47,123 nt of DNA. Origin: Streptomyces boncukensis (GTDB lineage Bacteria; Actinomycetota; Actinomycetes; Streptomycetales; Streptomycetaceae). This document shows, piece after piece, positions 1 through 8,367 of the stretch. A model generated the notes under the pieces. The model searched no databases and was not told the origin of the DNA. It saw only the letters and a list, made by a program, of their open reading frames with translations. A program made the position numbers and the translations under genes. Every line of letters begins with the position of its first letter. Position 1 is the first letter of the stretch. Location of the stretch: the NCBI RefSeq assembly GCF_011045075.1, contig NZ_JAAKZZ010000004.1:1-47123 (forward strand), written 5' to 3'.

Positions 1-99
1 CAGCACGGCCACGGCGCCGGCCGCCGCCAGCACGGCGCACCACGCCAGCAGCCGCGCGACCGCCTTCCCGGGGGAGCCCGGCATCCGCGTCCGGTCCAT
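1..99 (-). CDS. N-terminus of an unknown membrane or secreted protein (partial)
   Basis: An open frame starts at an ATG at 99-97 and runs off the left edge. The 33 visible residues are a short basic stretch (MDRTRMPGSPGKAVAR) followed by a hydrophobic run rich in Leu, Ala and Val. This is a signal peptide or first membrane segment. It is on the same strand as the acyl-CoA dehydrogenase that ends at 213, 113 bp upstream, so it could be the next gene of that transcript. The function cannot be seen from this piece. Confidence 0.55.
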   Translation of the reverse strand, partial: MDRTRMPGSPGKAVARLLAWCAVLAAAGAVAVL

Positions 100-212
100 G
101 GCGCCCTCTCCCGTGGTGTTCGGCCTTCCGGCCCGCTGCCGGCCACCAGTCTGCGCACCCCCGCACGGGCGGGCACCACGGGCGGGCCGTACGAGTGAGC
201 CCGGCCGCAGTC

Positions 213-1967
213 CTAGATGCGGAAGGAGTGGAGGGAGAACTCTCCGTCCTTCTCCAGGCTGTCCAGGACCACCCGCTCCAGCGGCGCCGCGTGGTGGGCG
301 GAGAGCTGGCGGGAGGGGTCGAGCCGCTGGAGGAGGCGCTCCAGGCACAGCACGAGCCAGCCGCCTGCGGCGAACTCGCCGCCCAGGTCCTTCCGGTTGA
401 CCTGCCAGGTGAGCAGGCAGGAGGCGGCGGCGTGGTACACGGCGTGCTCGGTCGCGACCGACTGGGCCCGCACGCTGCCGCTGTCCCAGTCCCGCTCGGC
501 GGTGACCGAGGACCAGCATGCCGTGCTGCGCTCCCGGAACTCTCCTACCAGGCCGCGCAGCTCCGGCAGGACCGGGAGGGGATCCGGCGCCGCGGCCAGC
601 TCCCCGAGGTGCCGCTCCGCCTCGTCCCAGCCGGTGGTGATCTCGTCGTGCCCCCGGTTGCTCAGCTGGAGCCGGGAGCCGTCGGGTTCCCACCGGGGCG
701 CGTCCCGCGTCATGCAGAAGACCGCCTCCAGCAGCCGCCGGCGCCCGGCCGCCTCCTCGGCGGTGGCCTCGCGCGAAGCGCGGCGCAGGACGTGCGGGAG
801 CTGGTGGGCCACCCCGTGCAGGTTCACATGCGTGGTGCCCTCGAAGACGCTGGCGATGGCGTGGTCCCGCTGCAGCTTCTGGAAGATGCCGTCGGCCACT
901 CCCTCGCGCAGATAGCCGCGGGCGCCCAGCACCGCGGCCATGCTCGCGACGACCTCCTCGGCCAGCACCGGCACGAAGAACTTCACCACGGAGGACCACA
1001 GGCTCAGCCGCGACGGGGCGACGCTGAGGGCCCGGCTGACCGGCACCGCCACGCACTCGCCGATGAGCAGATCCACATGGGCCTTCAGCAAGGTGTCCCG
1101 GATGACGGGCAGGTCGTAGACGGGGCGTCCGTACAGCTCGCGGTCGTGCGCGTAGCGCAGGGCGATGCGGATGGCGGCGTCCATCGTTCCGATCGAGAGA
1201 GCGGCGATGGCGGTGCGGGTGATCTGGAGCGCCTTCAGCGTCTGGGCGAGACCGGTCCCCTCGTGCCCGATGACCGAGGAGGCGGGTATCGGGGCCTCGT
1301 CGTAGACGATGCCGCTCAGATCGTGCCCGCGCAGGCCGGCGGTCCGTACGGCGGGCAGCTGCGCCCAGGTTCCCGGGGGCAGTTCGGCCTTGTCCACCAG
1401 CAGCAGCGAGAACCTCCTCCCCTCCTCCGCACGCGCGAAGGTCGTGACGAAGCGGGCCCTGGTGGCGTTGCCGACGGGCCACTTGGCTCCGGAGAGCACG
1501 AGGTGGCCGCCCGTGTGCCGGACGGTCGTCGCGCTGGACATCAGATCGCTGCCGTGGTCCGCCTCCGAGACCCCGAAGCAGGTGAGCCTGCCGCGCAGGA
1601 TCTCCGCCGCCAGCGCCTTCTTCTGCTCGTCCGACCCCCAGAGCCACACCGGATTGGCGCCCAGCAGGGCCGAGCCGAACATCACGGCGACGGTGAGATT
1701 TCGCTGCGCGACGGTGCGGGTGACGCAGAAGAGCTCTTCGAGGTTGCCGAACCGGCCGCCCTGCTCCACCGGCACCAGAAACTCCTGGAATCCCCAGGAG
1801 CGTATGGCGTGAATCGCGCCTTCGGGAAGTTCGTTGCGCTCCTCTGCCGCAACTGTCTCTCGATAGGAGAAGGGCCCTCCGGGTTCCCGAGGGTTTCCCA
1901 GGAATGTGCCCAGTTCTGCGGCAGCCGCTCGGGCCGAGGTCATGCCAGGGTTTTCGGTGCTGGTCAT
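213..1967 (-). CDS. Acyl-CoA (or acyl-ACP) dehydrogenase family flavoprotein
   Basis: This 584-residue protein should be an FAD enzyme making an alpha,beta-double bond in a thioester-bound acyl chain. The middle-domain motif FGVSEADHGSDL lies at residues 131-142. The flavin/substrate strand WPVGNATRARFVTT is at 163-176. A C-terminal VFEGTTHVNLHG at 374-385 places the usual catalytic-base glutamate at E376. It is longer than a typical 380-residue short-chain enzyme, with about 190 residues beyond the catalytic core. The ATG at 1967 has an AAGGGA-like ribosome site upstream; a second ATG eight codons in is possible. It is divergent from the FAAL at 2165, so the two probably share a promoter region. 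Whether the substrate is bound to CoA or to the neighbouring ACP cannot be told from sequence. Confidence 0.9.
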   Translation of the reverse strand: MTSTENPGMTSARAAAAELGTFLGNPREPGGPFSYRETVAAEERNELPEGAIHAIRSWGFQEFLVPVEQGGRFGNLEELFCVTRTVAQRNLTVAVMFGSALLGANPVWLWGSDEQKKALAAEILRGRLTCFGVSEADHGSDLMSSATTVRHTGGHLVLSGAKWPVGNATRARFVTTFARAEEGRRFSLLLVDKAELPPGTWAQLPAVRTAGLRGHDLSGIVYDEAPIPASSVIGHEGTGLAQTLKALQITRTAIAALSIGTMDAAIRIALRYAHDRELYGRPVYDLPVIRDTLLKAHVDLLIGECVAVPVSRALSVAPSRLSLWSSVVKFFVPVLAEEVVASMAAVLGARGYLREGVADGIFQKLQRDHAIASVFEGTTHVNLHGVAHQLPHVLRRASREATAEEAAGRRRLLEAVFCMTRDAPRWEPDGSRLQLSNRGHDEITTGWDEAERHLGELAAAPDPLPVLPELRGLVGEFRERSTACWSSVTAERDWDSGSVRAQSVATEHAVYHAAASCLLTWQVNRKDLGGEFAAGGWLVLCLERLLQRLDPSRQLSAHHAAPLERVVLDSLEKDGEFSLHSFRI

Positions 1968-2164
1968 ACCATTTCCCTTCTGCCGCGCTATCCGAACTCA
2001 GCAGTCGCCATCCTAGGCGCCGCAATAGCGGTTCTGAAGCCGGATCCATGCCGCAGGACCACGATGAAAGAGCTCCTTTAGCTGTCGATAGCCATCACTT
2101 TTGCGGGCACCACTAGTGTGGCTCCGCGACGTCAGGAAAAACCGGTGAGAACAGTGGGGGTCCC
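1968..2164. promoter_or_regulatory. Divergent promoter region between acyl-CoA dehydrogenase and FAAL
   Basis: This 197-bp gap between two divergently read biosynthetic genes must hold both promoters. It is visibly less GC-rich than the coding DNA on either side. No clear pair of SARP-type heptamer direct repeats could be picked out by eye, although a SARP gene lies in the same sub-cluster. The assignment rests on gene orientation only. Confidence 0.5.
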
Positions 2165-3922
2165 TTGCACCAGTCGAATCCGGCATCTTTTTCGAAGATG
2201 ATCCAGCAGCACGTCCAAAGGGGGGACCGTACTGCTTTCTCCTTCATCCGGGACGCGAAGAACGGAGAAGTCAGCAACACGCTCACCTACCGGGAGCTGG
2301 ACGCGTCGGCACGCGGGATCGCCGCCCGGCTGACCGCGGACGGCGGCCCCGGGCAGCGAGTCCTGCTGCTCTTCCCGGACGGGCTCGACTTCGTCAAGGC
2401 GTTCGTGGGGTGCCTCTATGCGGGCGCCGTGGCCGTGCCGGCCCCGCTGCCCGACCGGTTCCGGACGGCCGCCGACCGGGCGGCCGGGATACTGCGCGAC
2501 GCGGGAGCGGGCACCGTGCTCACCGACCGCGCGCACCTCGACAGCGTCCGGGCGTGGCTGCGCGCCCAGGGCGCCCCCGGGACGGCGTGCGCCGACGCGG
2601 GGACCCTCGCGGGCACGGCGGAGACCCGGAGCCCTCCGGCGCCCCCGCCGGAGAGCCTCGCCTTCCTCCAGTACACCTCGGGTTCGACGAGCGAGCCCAA
2701 GGGGGTGATGGTCTCCCACGGAAACCTGCTGGCCAATCTGGAGTCGATTCACCGCACCATCGGCGGCACGCCGGAACTCAGCGCCGTGGGCTGGCTGCCC
2801 GTCATCCACGACATGGGGCTCGTCGGGCAGCTGCTGTCGGTGCTCCGCGCCGGAGGGCATCTCGTCCTGATGCCGCCGAACGAGTTCCTCCGCCGCCCGC
2901 ACCGGTGGCTCAGCCTCGTCCAGGAGTTCAGGGCCACCCACACCGCCGCTCCGAACTTCGCCTTTGATCTGTGTCTGCGGCGGATCACCGACGAGCAAGC
3001 GGCCTCCCTGGACCTGACGAGCCTTGAGGTCGTGCTCAACGGGGCGGAGCCGGTGCGCGCGGACACCATGGCCGCGTTCGCCGACCGCTTCGCCCGCGCC
3101 GGCTTCGACCCGGCCGCGTTCTCGCCCTGCTACGGCATGGCCGAGGCGACGCTGTTCGTGTCCGGCAGCCCGCGGCTGGAACCTCCCGTCACCGCCGCGG
3201 CGGACCCGGAAGCGCTGGCGGAGGGCGTGCTCAGACCGGCCGCGCCGGGCGCGGCGCAGCGGCGTCTGGTCAGCAGCGGCCGCCCGCTGGGCGCCTCGGT
3301 GGCGATCGTCGACACCGGGACCGGGGAGGTGCTGCCCGACGGCCTGGTCGGCGAGATCCGGGTGCGCGGTGCGGCGGTGGCCCAGGGCTACTGGCGGCGC
3401 GGCGCCCTCACCCGGGAGACGTTCGGGCAGACCACCGCGGTGCCGGGCGCGGAGGAGGGCTGGCTGCGCACCGGGGACCTGGGGGCGATGCGCGCGGGCG
3501 AGCTCTTCGTCACAGGACGCCTCAAGGACGTGGTCATCGTCGGCGGCCGCAACCTCTATCCGCAGGACATGGAGTACGTCCTGCAGCGTGCGGACGAGCA
3601 CCTGCTGGCCGACGCCGGCGCCGTGTTCGGCCGGACGGCGGGGAGCGCGGACGTCGTGGTCGTCCAGGAGGCCAGGCCGGTGCTGTTCCGCTCCGGGGAT
3701 CCCGAGGAAGTCGCCGGGAAGATACGCCGGGCTCTGGCCCGGGAGTTCGACATCTCCCCCCGGACGGTGCTCCTGACGCGGCCCGGGACCGTGCGCAAGA
3801 CCACGAGCGGGAAAGTGCGCCGCTCACTGATGAGGCAGCTGTTCATCGACGGCGCGCTCGAAGGCGCCGGCTACCGAACGGACGTCCCGGCCGGAGCGTC
3901 GGCCGGGCAGAGAGGACAGTGA
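2165..3922 (+). CDS. Fatty acyl-AMP ligase (FAAL), first copy
   Basis: This 585-residue ANL-superfamily adenylating enzyme should activate a free fatty acid as acyl-AMP and hand it to an acyl carrier protein. The ATP-binding signature YTSGSTSEPKG is at residues 170-180, the core motif YGMAEATL at 323-330, the hinge region GWLRTGDLG follows, and NLYPQDME is a FAAL-like form of the C-terminal domain motif. The conserved lysine lies in RKTTSGKVRR near the C-terminus. The start is a TTG at 2165 with GGGGG four bases upstream; the ATG at 2198 has no visible ribosome site. The ACP gene begins three bases past the stop, which argues that this ACP is the acceptor. FAAL rather than acyl-CoA ligase is inferred from that pairing and from the motif. 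Confidence 0.9.
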   Translation: MHQSNPASFSKMIQQHVQRGDRTAFSFIRDAKNGEVSNTLTYRELDASARGIAARLTADGGPGQRVLLLFPDGLDFVKAFVGCLYAGAVAVPAPLPDRFRTAADRAAGILRDAGAGTVLTDRAHLDSVRAWLRAQGAPGTACADAGTLAGTAETRSPPAPPPESLAFLQYTSGSTSEPKGVMVSHGNLLANLESIHRTIGGTPELSAVGWLPVIHDMGLVGQLLSVLRAGGHLVLMPPNEFLRRPHRWLSLVQEFRATHTAAPNFAFDLCLRRITDEQAASLDLTSLEVVLNGAEPVRADTMAAFADRFARAGFDPAAFSPCYGMAEATLFVSGSPRLEPPVTAAADPEALAEGVLRPAAPGAAQRRLVSSGRPLGASVAIVDTGTGEVLPDGLVGEIRVRGAAVAQGYWRRGALTRETFGQTTAVPGAEEGWLRTGDLGAMRAGELFVTGRLKDVVIVGGRNLYPQDMEYVLQRADEHLLADAGAVFGRTAGSADVVVVQEARPVLFRSGDPEEVAGKIRRALAREFDISPRTVLLTRPGTVRKTTSGKVRRSLMRQLFIDGALEGAGYRTDVPAGASAGQRGQ

Positions 3923-3924
3923 CC

Positions 3925-4236
3925 ATGGCGAGCAGTGCTGGGGACTCGACCGACGAGTTCCGGACCTGGTTGACCGAGCGTGTGGCCTTCTACCTGGACC
4001 AGCCGGCGGAGAGCATCGACCCCGCCGTCGAACTCGCCGAATACGGGATGGACTCCATCTACGCCCTCAGTGTCATCAGCGACATCGAGGACCGGCTGGG
4101 CATGGAGCTGGACGTCGGCGAAGTGCGCCAGTACCGCACCGTCGACGCCCTGGCGGACTATCTGGGGCAGTTCGGCGCCGCGCGCACGGAGCCGGCGCCG
4201 GAGCCGGAGCCGGCGCGGACCGCGGGGGACGTCTGA
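3925..4236 (+). CDS. Acyl carrier protein, first copy
   Basis: This 103-residue stand-alone carrier protein contains GMDSIYAL, with Ser44 as the expected phosphopantetheine attachment site, followed by the acidic recognition helix. The C-terminus is a flexible Pro/Glu/Ala tail (EPAPEPEPA) beyond the usual 80-residue fold. The ATG at 3925 is preferred because AGAGGAC lies just upstream; a GTG at 3919 overlapping the FAAL stop is also possible. The gene sits between the FAAL and an SGNH hydrolase whose ATG overlaps its stop codon, so all three are probably co-translated. The expected role is to carry the acyl chain delivered by the upstream ligase. Confidence 0.9.
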   Translation: MASSAGDSTDEFRTWLTERVAFYLDQPAESIDPAVELAEYGMDSIYALSVISDIEDRLGMELDVGEVRQYRTVDALADYLGQFGAARTEPAPEPEPARTAGDV

Positions 4237-4886
4237 TGGCGCTGCCCGATCGGCCGCGGCTCGTCGCGCTGGGCGACTCCATGACGCAGGGCCGGGACGA
4301 CCCGGCTCCCGGGGGAGGCTGGCGCGGATGGGTACCGCGGCTGGCCCGCCAGCTCGGCATCCCCCGGGACACGGTGGCCAACACCGCGGCGGAGGGCGCC
4401 ACGGCGGCGGACGTCGTCGAACGGCAGATCCCCCGGGTGCGGAACGCGCGGCCCGGGATCGTGGCCTTCATCTGCGGCATGAACGACATCACGGGCAGCG
4501 GCGATGCCGCGGAGTCGAAGCGCGGCTGCGAGGCGCTGCTCTCCTGGGCCGCGGGGACCGGTGCTCTGGTGCTCACCTCGGGTGTCGTGCCCTGCTGGGA
4601 GAAGCTGCCGGTCTCCCGGGTCCGGCGGTCGCGCCTCCAGCGCGACGTCGCCCGGTTCAACCACGACCTGGCGGCCCTGGCCGCCGCGCACGGCGCGTCG
4701 TGCCTGGATCCGGCGGTGCTGCCCGAGGCGCGGGACCCCGCCATGTGGGCCGGGGACGGCATCCACTTGTCGCCCCTGGGCCACCAGGTGATCGCGCGGG
4801 AGTTCACCCGGCTGGTGCGCCAGAGGCTGCCGCTGGAGGCGTCGGCGCGTCTGTCGCTGGGCCTGGGCCTGGAGGTGGGGACCTGA
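4236..4886 (+). CDS. SGNH/GDSL-family hydrolase (esterase or thioesterase-like)
   Basis: This 216-residue protein has the SGNH hydrolase signatures: block I LVALGDSMTQG with nucleophile Ser15, block III GMND with Asn83, and block V DGIHLSPLGH with Asp174 and His177 completing the triad. No signal peptide is visible, so it should act in the cytoplasm. Its ATG overlaps the ACP stop (TGATG), which is strong evidence for translational coupling. In this setting it may cleave or transfer an acyl group from the ACP or from an ester product. That role is an inference; TesA-like thioesterases share this fold, but the substrate is not readable from sequence. Confidence 0.88.
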   Translation: MALPDRPRLVALGDSMTQGRDDPAPGGGWRGWVPRLARQLGIPRDTVANTAAEGATAADVVERQIPRVRNARPGIVAFICGMNDITGSGDAAESKRGCEALLSWAAGTGALVLTSGVVPCWEKLPVSRVRRSRLQRDVARFNHDLAALAAAHGASCLDPAVLPEARDPAMWAGDGIHLSPLGHQVIAREFTRLVRQRLPLEASARLSLGLGLEVGT

Positions 4887-4896
4887 CGGGCGCGGT

Positions 4897-4926
4897 GCGC
4901 CGGCCCGTCCGCCGGCGGGCCGGCGC
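4897..4926. terminator. Bidirectional hairpin terminator between convergent SGNH genes
   Basis: An 11-bp perfect inverted repeat (GCGCCGGCCCG at 4897-4907 and its complement at 4916-4926) with an 8-base loop lies between two convergent genes. It has no T-tract, as is common in high-GC actinobacteria. Its place between two converging 3' ends supports a shared terminator. Confidence 0.7.
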
Positions 4927-4946
4927 GCTGCCGGCGAGCGGGCGGC

Positions 4947-5717
4947 TCAGCTCCCGAGGGGACGTCGGGCACCGGACGTCCTGAGTGCGTCGCGCGTCAC
5001 CGCGAGGAACCCGTCGGCGATCTCGGCATAGCCGCGCGCCGACGGGTGGAACCGGTCCGCGGCGAAGAACACGCGCGGCTCGTCCGCCATGGCGTCAGCG
5101 GGCAGCGGCACGCAGAACGCGCCGTTCGCCGCAGCGCAGGCGCGCAGCGCCCGGTCCATCCGCTGGGCCCGCAGGCCGAGAGCCGCCCGCAGGGGCTGCG
5201 GAAGCGCGGGGAACCTCCCGACCGGGGGCAGCCCGCAGAACACGAGCGGCGGGGCCGTTCCCAGCCGGTCGCGGACCGTGGCGATCAGAACCTCCAGATC
5301 CCGCCGCCAGTTCCGCAGCCCCCGGTACCGGAGAAGGTCGTTGATCCCCACCACGACGATCACCAGATCCGGGGACGCGACCGGCCCCTTGGCCAGCTTC
5401 CTCGCGGTCGACTCGGCGGTGGCTCCCCCGCGCGCCACCACCTGCCAGCTGACCGAGCGGCCGGTCTCCGCCGCCCATCGGTCCGCCAGCCGGCCGGCCA
5501 GGCCGGCGCTGTGGTGCGGGACGCCCACTCCCGCGGCCATGGAGTCCCCCACGACGAGGAGCCGCAGCGCGGGCTCGGCGCCGGGCACTCCTCCGACGGC
5601 ACCGGCGGCCTCGGACAGCCGCGGCGTCCGCTTTTTCACCCGCAGGATCTGCGGGACGAGCACGGGCAGGAGCAGCAGCGAAAGCCGCTGGACGGTGCGG
5701 AGTACGTGGTCGTTCAC
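4947..5717 (-). CDS. Membrane-anchored SGNH/GDSL-family hydrolase
   Basis: This 256-residue protein begins with a short hydrophobic stretch (residues 12-25, LSLLLLPVLVPQIL) followed by basic residues, which looks like an N-terminal anchor. It then shows GDSMAAG with nucleophile Ser59, GIND with Asn126 and ADRFHP with Asp221 and His224. The start is the GTG at 5717, whose bases overlap the TGA of the upstream NTF2-like gene (GTGA), so the two are translationally coupled. A longer open frame upstream overlaps that gene and is not used. It is a second SGNH hydrolase facing the first across a terminator. The substrate is unknown; an ester or thioester of the cluster product is a reasonable guess. 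Confidence 0.85.
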   Translation of the reverse strand: MNDHVLRTVQRLSLLLLPVLVPQILRVKKRTPRLSEAAGAVGGVPGAEPALRLLVVGDSMAAGVGVPHHSAGLAGRLADRWAAETGRSVSWQVVARGGATAESTARKLAKGPVASPDLVIVVVGINDLLRYRGLRNWRRDLEVLIATVRDRLGTAPPLVFCGLPPVGRFPALPQPLRAALGLRAQRMDRALRACAAANGAFCVPLPADAMADEPRVFFAADRFHPSARGYAEIADGFLAVTRDALRTSGARRPLGS

Positions 5718-6148
5718 CGGGGCCTCGCCGCCCCGGCCGGGCCGCCGGCGGCTGGGGTGTCCTGCTCCATGCGGGCCCCGACGGTCCGGGCCAGGGTCAT
5801 GGCGGCAGGCAGCGGGCGGACCATGACCACCAGGCTGGTCACCAGCCCGGCCGCGTCGTATTCGAGGACGTCGACGCCCTGCAGGGGCTTGTGTTCCACT
5901 CGCGCGTCGAAGAGCAGCACATGGGTGCGGCCGCCCTCGTCCCGGCTGTCGTTCCACAACTCCTGTGTGTAGCGGAACTCCTGGAGCACCTCCGACAGGA
6001 CGCGGAGGAACGCGGCGACCTTCGTACGTCCCCGGTAGGGGCGGACCATGACCGGGCTGAAGAACGTCACATCGGCGGCGAGCGTCTTCTCCACCGCGGT
6101 CATGTCGCGTAACTCGACGGCCTCGCGGAAGGCGCGGACGGGCATCAT
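5714..6148 (-). CDS. NTF2-like / SnoaL-fold protein
   Basis: This 144-residue protein reads as a nuclear-transport-factor-2-like domain: an N-terminal helix (VRAFREAVELRDMTAVEKTLAADVTFFSP, about residues 4-32), then RPYRGRTKVAAFLRVL and beta strands ending in a hydrophobic LVVMVRPLPA segment. Proteins of this fold include small cyclases, isomerases and ligand-binding proteins; no catalytic residues can be assigned here. The start ATG is at 6148; another ATG lies immediately downstream. It follows the SARP gene by 41 bp and overlaps the membrane SGNH hydrolase, so the three form one operon. The function in the cluster is unknown. Confidence 0.75.
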   Translation of the reverse strand: MMPVRAFREAVELRDMTAVEKTLAADVTFFSPVMVRPYRGRTKVAAFLRVLSEVLQEFRYTQELWNDSRDEGGRTHVLLFDARVEHKPLQGVDVLEYDAAGLVTSLVVMVRPLPAAMTLARTVGARMEQDTPAAGGPAGAARPR

Positions 6149-6189
6149 GCAGACGGGTCCCTTCGTGGTCGGAGTTCCGGCCCCGTGCG

Positions 6190-6984
6190 TCACAGGGCCG
6201 GAGTCAGGCGGGTTTCCAGGGCGGGGTCGCGGTTGAGAATGGCCTGCTGCAGGGACTTGAGGCGGGCTCCGGGCTCCAGGCCGAGCTCTTCCACCAGGGC
6301 GCTGCGCACGGCCCGGTACGTCTCCAGCGCCTCGGCCGTCCGCCCGCAGTGGTACTGAGCGATCATCAGCTGCTCGTGCAGCCCCTCGCGCAGCGGCTGC
6401 CGCTTGATCAGCTCGGTCAGGCGGGGAATGGTCGTGCCGTACCGGCCCAGCAGCAGGTCCATGGCGATGTGCTGCTCCTGGGCCGCGAGCCTGGCCTCGT
6501 TGAGCCGCCCGGCCTCGGCGTTCAGTTCGGCCGGCCCGGTGATGTCGGCCAGGGCCGGCCCGCGCCACAGCCCCAGAGCCCGTCCGAACAGCAGGGACGC
6601 GCGCTCGATGTCCCCGGCGCACTCGGCCCTCCGCGCCGCCGAGCACAGCGCCTCGAACCGGGCCAGGTCCAACTCGTGCTCCTGGACGGCCAGGATGTAG
6701 CCGGAAGGCGCCGTCACCAGCCGGGTGGAGGCATCGCGCTCCGCGCTCCCTTCATGGACCGAGAGATGTCTCCTCAGTCTGCAGATGTAGACCTGCAGCG
6801 CCGTCTTGGCGGTCCTCGGCGGCGCCGAGTTCCACATCTGCTCGACCAGGTCGTCGGCGACGACGACGCGGTTGGCGTTGAGCAGCAGCAGGGCGAGCAG
6901 TTCGCGGAGCTTCCGCGGGGTGGGAGTGATCAACCGGTCGGGTTCCTGATACACGGCGACCGGCCCGAGCAGCCTGAATTTCAC
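6190..6984 (-). CDS. SARP-family transcriptional activator
   Basis: This 264-residue regulator has an OmpR-like winged-helix DNA-binding domain (VKFRLLGPVAVYQ through LVTAPSGYIL, about residues 1-95) followed by a bacterial transcriptional-activation domain with tetratricopeptide-like helices. This is the compact form of Streptomyces antibiotic regulatory proteins, which activate biosynthetic operons from direct repeats near the -35 region. The GTG at 6984 is chosen because GGAGG lies five bases upstream; a longer frame to 7113 has no such site. It is the first gene of an operon with the NTF2-like and SGNH genes and is divergent from the XRE regulator. It is the likely pathway-specific activator of the lipid cluster. 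Confidence 0.92.
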   Translation of the reverse strand: MKFRLLGPVAVYQEPDRLITPTPRKLRELLALLLLNANRVVVADDLVEQMWNSAPPRTAKTALQVYICRLRRHLSVHEGSAERDASTRLVTAPSGYILAVQEHELDLARFEALCSAARRAECAGDIERASLLFGRALGLWRGPALADITGPAELNAEAGRLNEARLAAQEQHIAMDLLLGRYGTTIPRLTELIKRQPLREGLHEQLMIAQYHCGRTAEALETYRAVRSALVEELGLEPGARLKSLQQAILNRDPALETRLTPAL

Positions 6985-7337
6985 CAGTACCTCCACTGAG
7001 CACTGAGCCGAGACCTGTGTGGCAGTTGCGATGTGCGCGCGGCAGATGCCCGGACTCCGGTCACGGGCAAGCGGGTCCGCCGCGCGGGTTCGCCGAGGGG
7101 AGCTCGGCGGCACACCGGCGCGGGCCTGCGGAGCAGTTGTGGAGGTACGAGCGCGCTTCTATGCCCCTCTTGCCCCCGTTGTTACGCACTTGCCCGATCC
7201 CTTGATCATACGGTTGACTATCGTTCCGAGGCGCTCTGCTGTTCGTTGGACTGCTCCGCGATGATGAACCGTTCTCAACTGTAGGTTCAGAGGCGGAGAA
7301 CAGTAATCGACTTCCAGTCGAGTTCTGCGAGGTGATG
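6985..7337. promoter_or_regulatory. Divergent regulatory region between SARP and XRE genes
   Basis: This 353-bp gap separates two divergent regulators and holds no convincing gene. It contains a perfect spaced inverted repeat, TGAACC at 7265-7270 and GGTTCA at 7284-7289, and an interleaved GTTCTC at 7271-7276 with GAGAAC at 7296-7301. Both lie 37-72 bp before the XRE start and are good candidates for an autoregulatory operator. A TTGACT hexamer at about 7214 could be a -35 element, but no matching -10 is evident. Confidence 0.5.
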
Positions 7338-7802
7338 GTGGATCAAGCAACCGGGTCTCAGGGCGATCAGACGCTGGCCGGCCGCCTTGAGGCGCTCTTC
7401 GATCGCGTCCGACCCGCGGGCCTGCGGGGTCGCAGGTACACGAACGACGAAGTCGCCCTTGCGATCAAGAAGGACGACTACGCGGTCCGGGTGAGTGGAG
7501 CCTATCTCTCCGCTATCCGCAGGGGGTCGAAGACCAATCCGTCGACCGACCTCCTGCGCGCCCTGGCCCGCTTCTTCGGCGTCCCCGCCTCGTACTTCCT
7601 GGACGAGGATCCCGACGGGCAGGTGGATGCGGAGATCGCCCTCGCCCGGGTCGCGCAGAACAACGAAGTCCGAAACCTTGCGATGCGGGCCCTGGACCTC
7701 TCGCCGGAGAGCCTGACCGCGGTCAGCCAGATCGTCGACGTCTATCTGCGCAGCGATGGTGCCCCCTCAGGGTCCGGCACGCGGAATGAGCACAAGGAGT
7801 AG
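7338..7802 (+). CDS. XRE-family helix-turn-helix regulator
   Basis: This small regulator of about 154 residues has an N-terminal lambda-repressor-like domain: the VALAIKK...VSGAYLSAIRRGSKTNPSTDLLRALARFFGVPASYFLD stretch (about residues 36-95) fits an HTH followed by the usual 'cell fate' helices. The GTG at 7338 is preferred because GAGG lies five bases upstream; the in-frame GTG at 7332 and ATG at 7335 cannot be excluded. It is followed by the HExxH protein and the membrane protein, all on one strand. In Streptomyces this XRE gene commonly precedes such a pair, where it may act as the DNA-binding partner of the ImmA-like protein. Its targets are unknown. Confidence 0.85.
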   Translation: MDQATGSQGDQTLAGRLEALFDRVRPAGLRGRRYTNDEVALAIKKDDYAVRVSGAYLSAIRRGSKTNPSTDLLRALARFFGVPASYFLDEDPDGQVDAEIALARVAQNNEVRNLAMRALDLSPESLTAVSQIVDVYLRSDGAPSGSGTRNEHKE

Positions 7803-7824
7803 ACCGACGGAGGGCTGTGCCCTG

Positions 7825-8367
7825 ATGGACAAGAGAGCCATGCGACGGAGCTGTGCGCTGTTGGTCCGCGGGCTCGTCAGCGAGCGCCCGGATGATCCGG
7901 GCGCCTGGATCGACCCGCTGTGCGGACGGCTGCGGGAGCTGTCGGGACGCGCCGTACGGCACAAACTGGTCGCGTTTCCGCCCCGCACCGTCAGCGGCCT
8001 GTGGGTGGCGACGGAGGATACGGACCACATACTCTGCGAGCAGAACACCAGCCCCTGGCATCAGCTCCTGATCACCGGGCATGAGGTCTGGCACATCCTG
8101 GACGGCCGCCGGCCCGCCGCCGGCGGAGCCCGCTGCCTGCCCGCGGTGGACGCCGGCTCGCTGAGCTCCGAGGCCCTCGGGCGCATCATGGCCGCACGGG
8201 GACCCTACGACGCCCGAGCGGAGCGCGAGGCCGACCTGTTCGCGTCACTGCTGCTGGCCAGGCTGACCAGCCGGTCGTGGAAGCCGGGGTACGGCACCCC
8301 GAGCGACGTCGCCGTCCACCGGGTGGACAGAACGCTGCGCGGGGTCGCCGGGAGGGATGGCCCGTGA
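7825..8367 (+). CDS. ImmA/IrrE-like HExxH protein (putative zinc protease of a regulatory module)
   Basis: This 180-residue protein contains HEVWH at residues 86-90, a clean HExxH zinc-protease motif. A downstream EREADLFASLLL (about 133-144) could supply the third zinc ligand, as the ExxA-type helix does in ImmA/IrrE enzymes. ImmA-type proteases cleave or inactivate a partner XRE repressor, and the gene directly upstream is an XRE regulator. The ATG at 7825 with GGAGGG ten bases upstream is used; an in-frame ATG at 7786 would overlap the XRE 3' end. The membrane-protein ATG overlaps its stop (TGATG). Annotation pipelines often call such proteins a 'toxin component'. Proteolysis of the XRE partner is an inference. 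Confidence 0.78.
   Translation: MDKRAMRRSCALLVRGLVSERPDDPGAWIDPLCGRLRELSGRAVRHKLVAFPPRTVSGLWVATEDTDHILCEQNTSPWHQLLITGHEVWHILDGRRPAAGGARCLPAVDAGSLSSEALGRIMAARGPYDARAEREADLFASLLLARLTSRSWKPGYGTPSDVAVHRVDRTLRGVAGRDGP

Noticed and set aside
195..2081. 628-codon open frame on the plus strand
   Set aside because: It is a shadow of the acyl-CoA dehydrogenase, which has clear motifs and a ribosome site on the other strand.
5718..5957. N-terminal extension of the second SGNH hydrolase
   Set aside because: It overlaps the NTF2-like gene in another frame; the GTG at 5717 with a GTGA overlap is far better.
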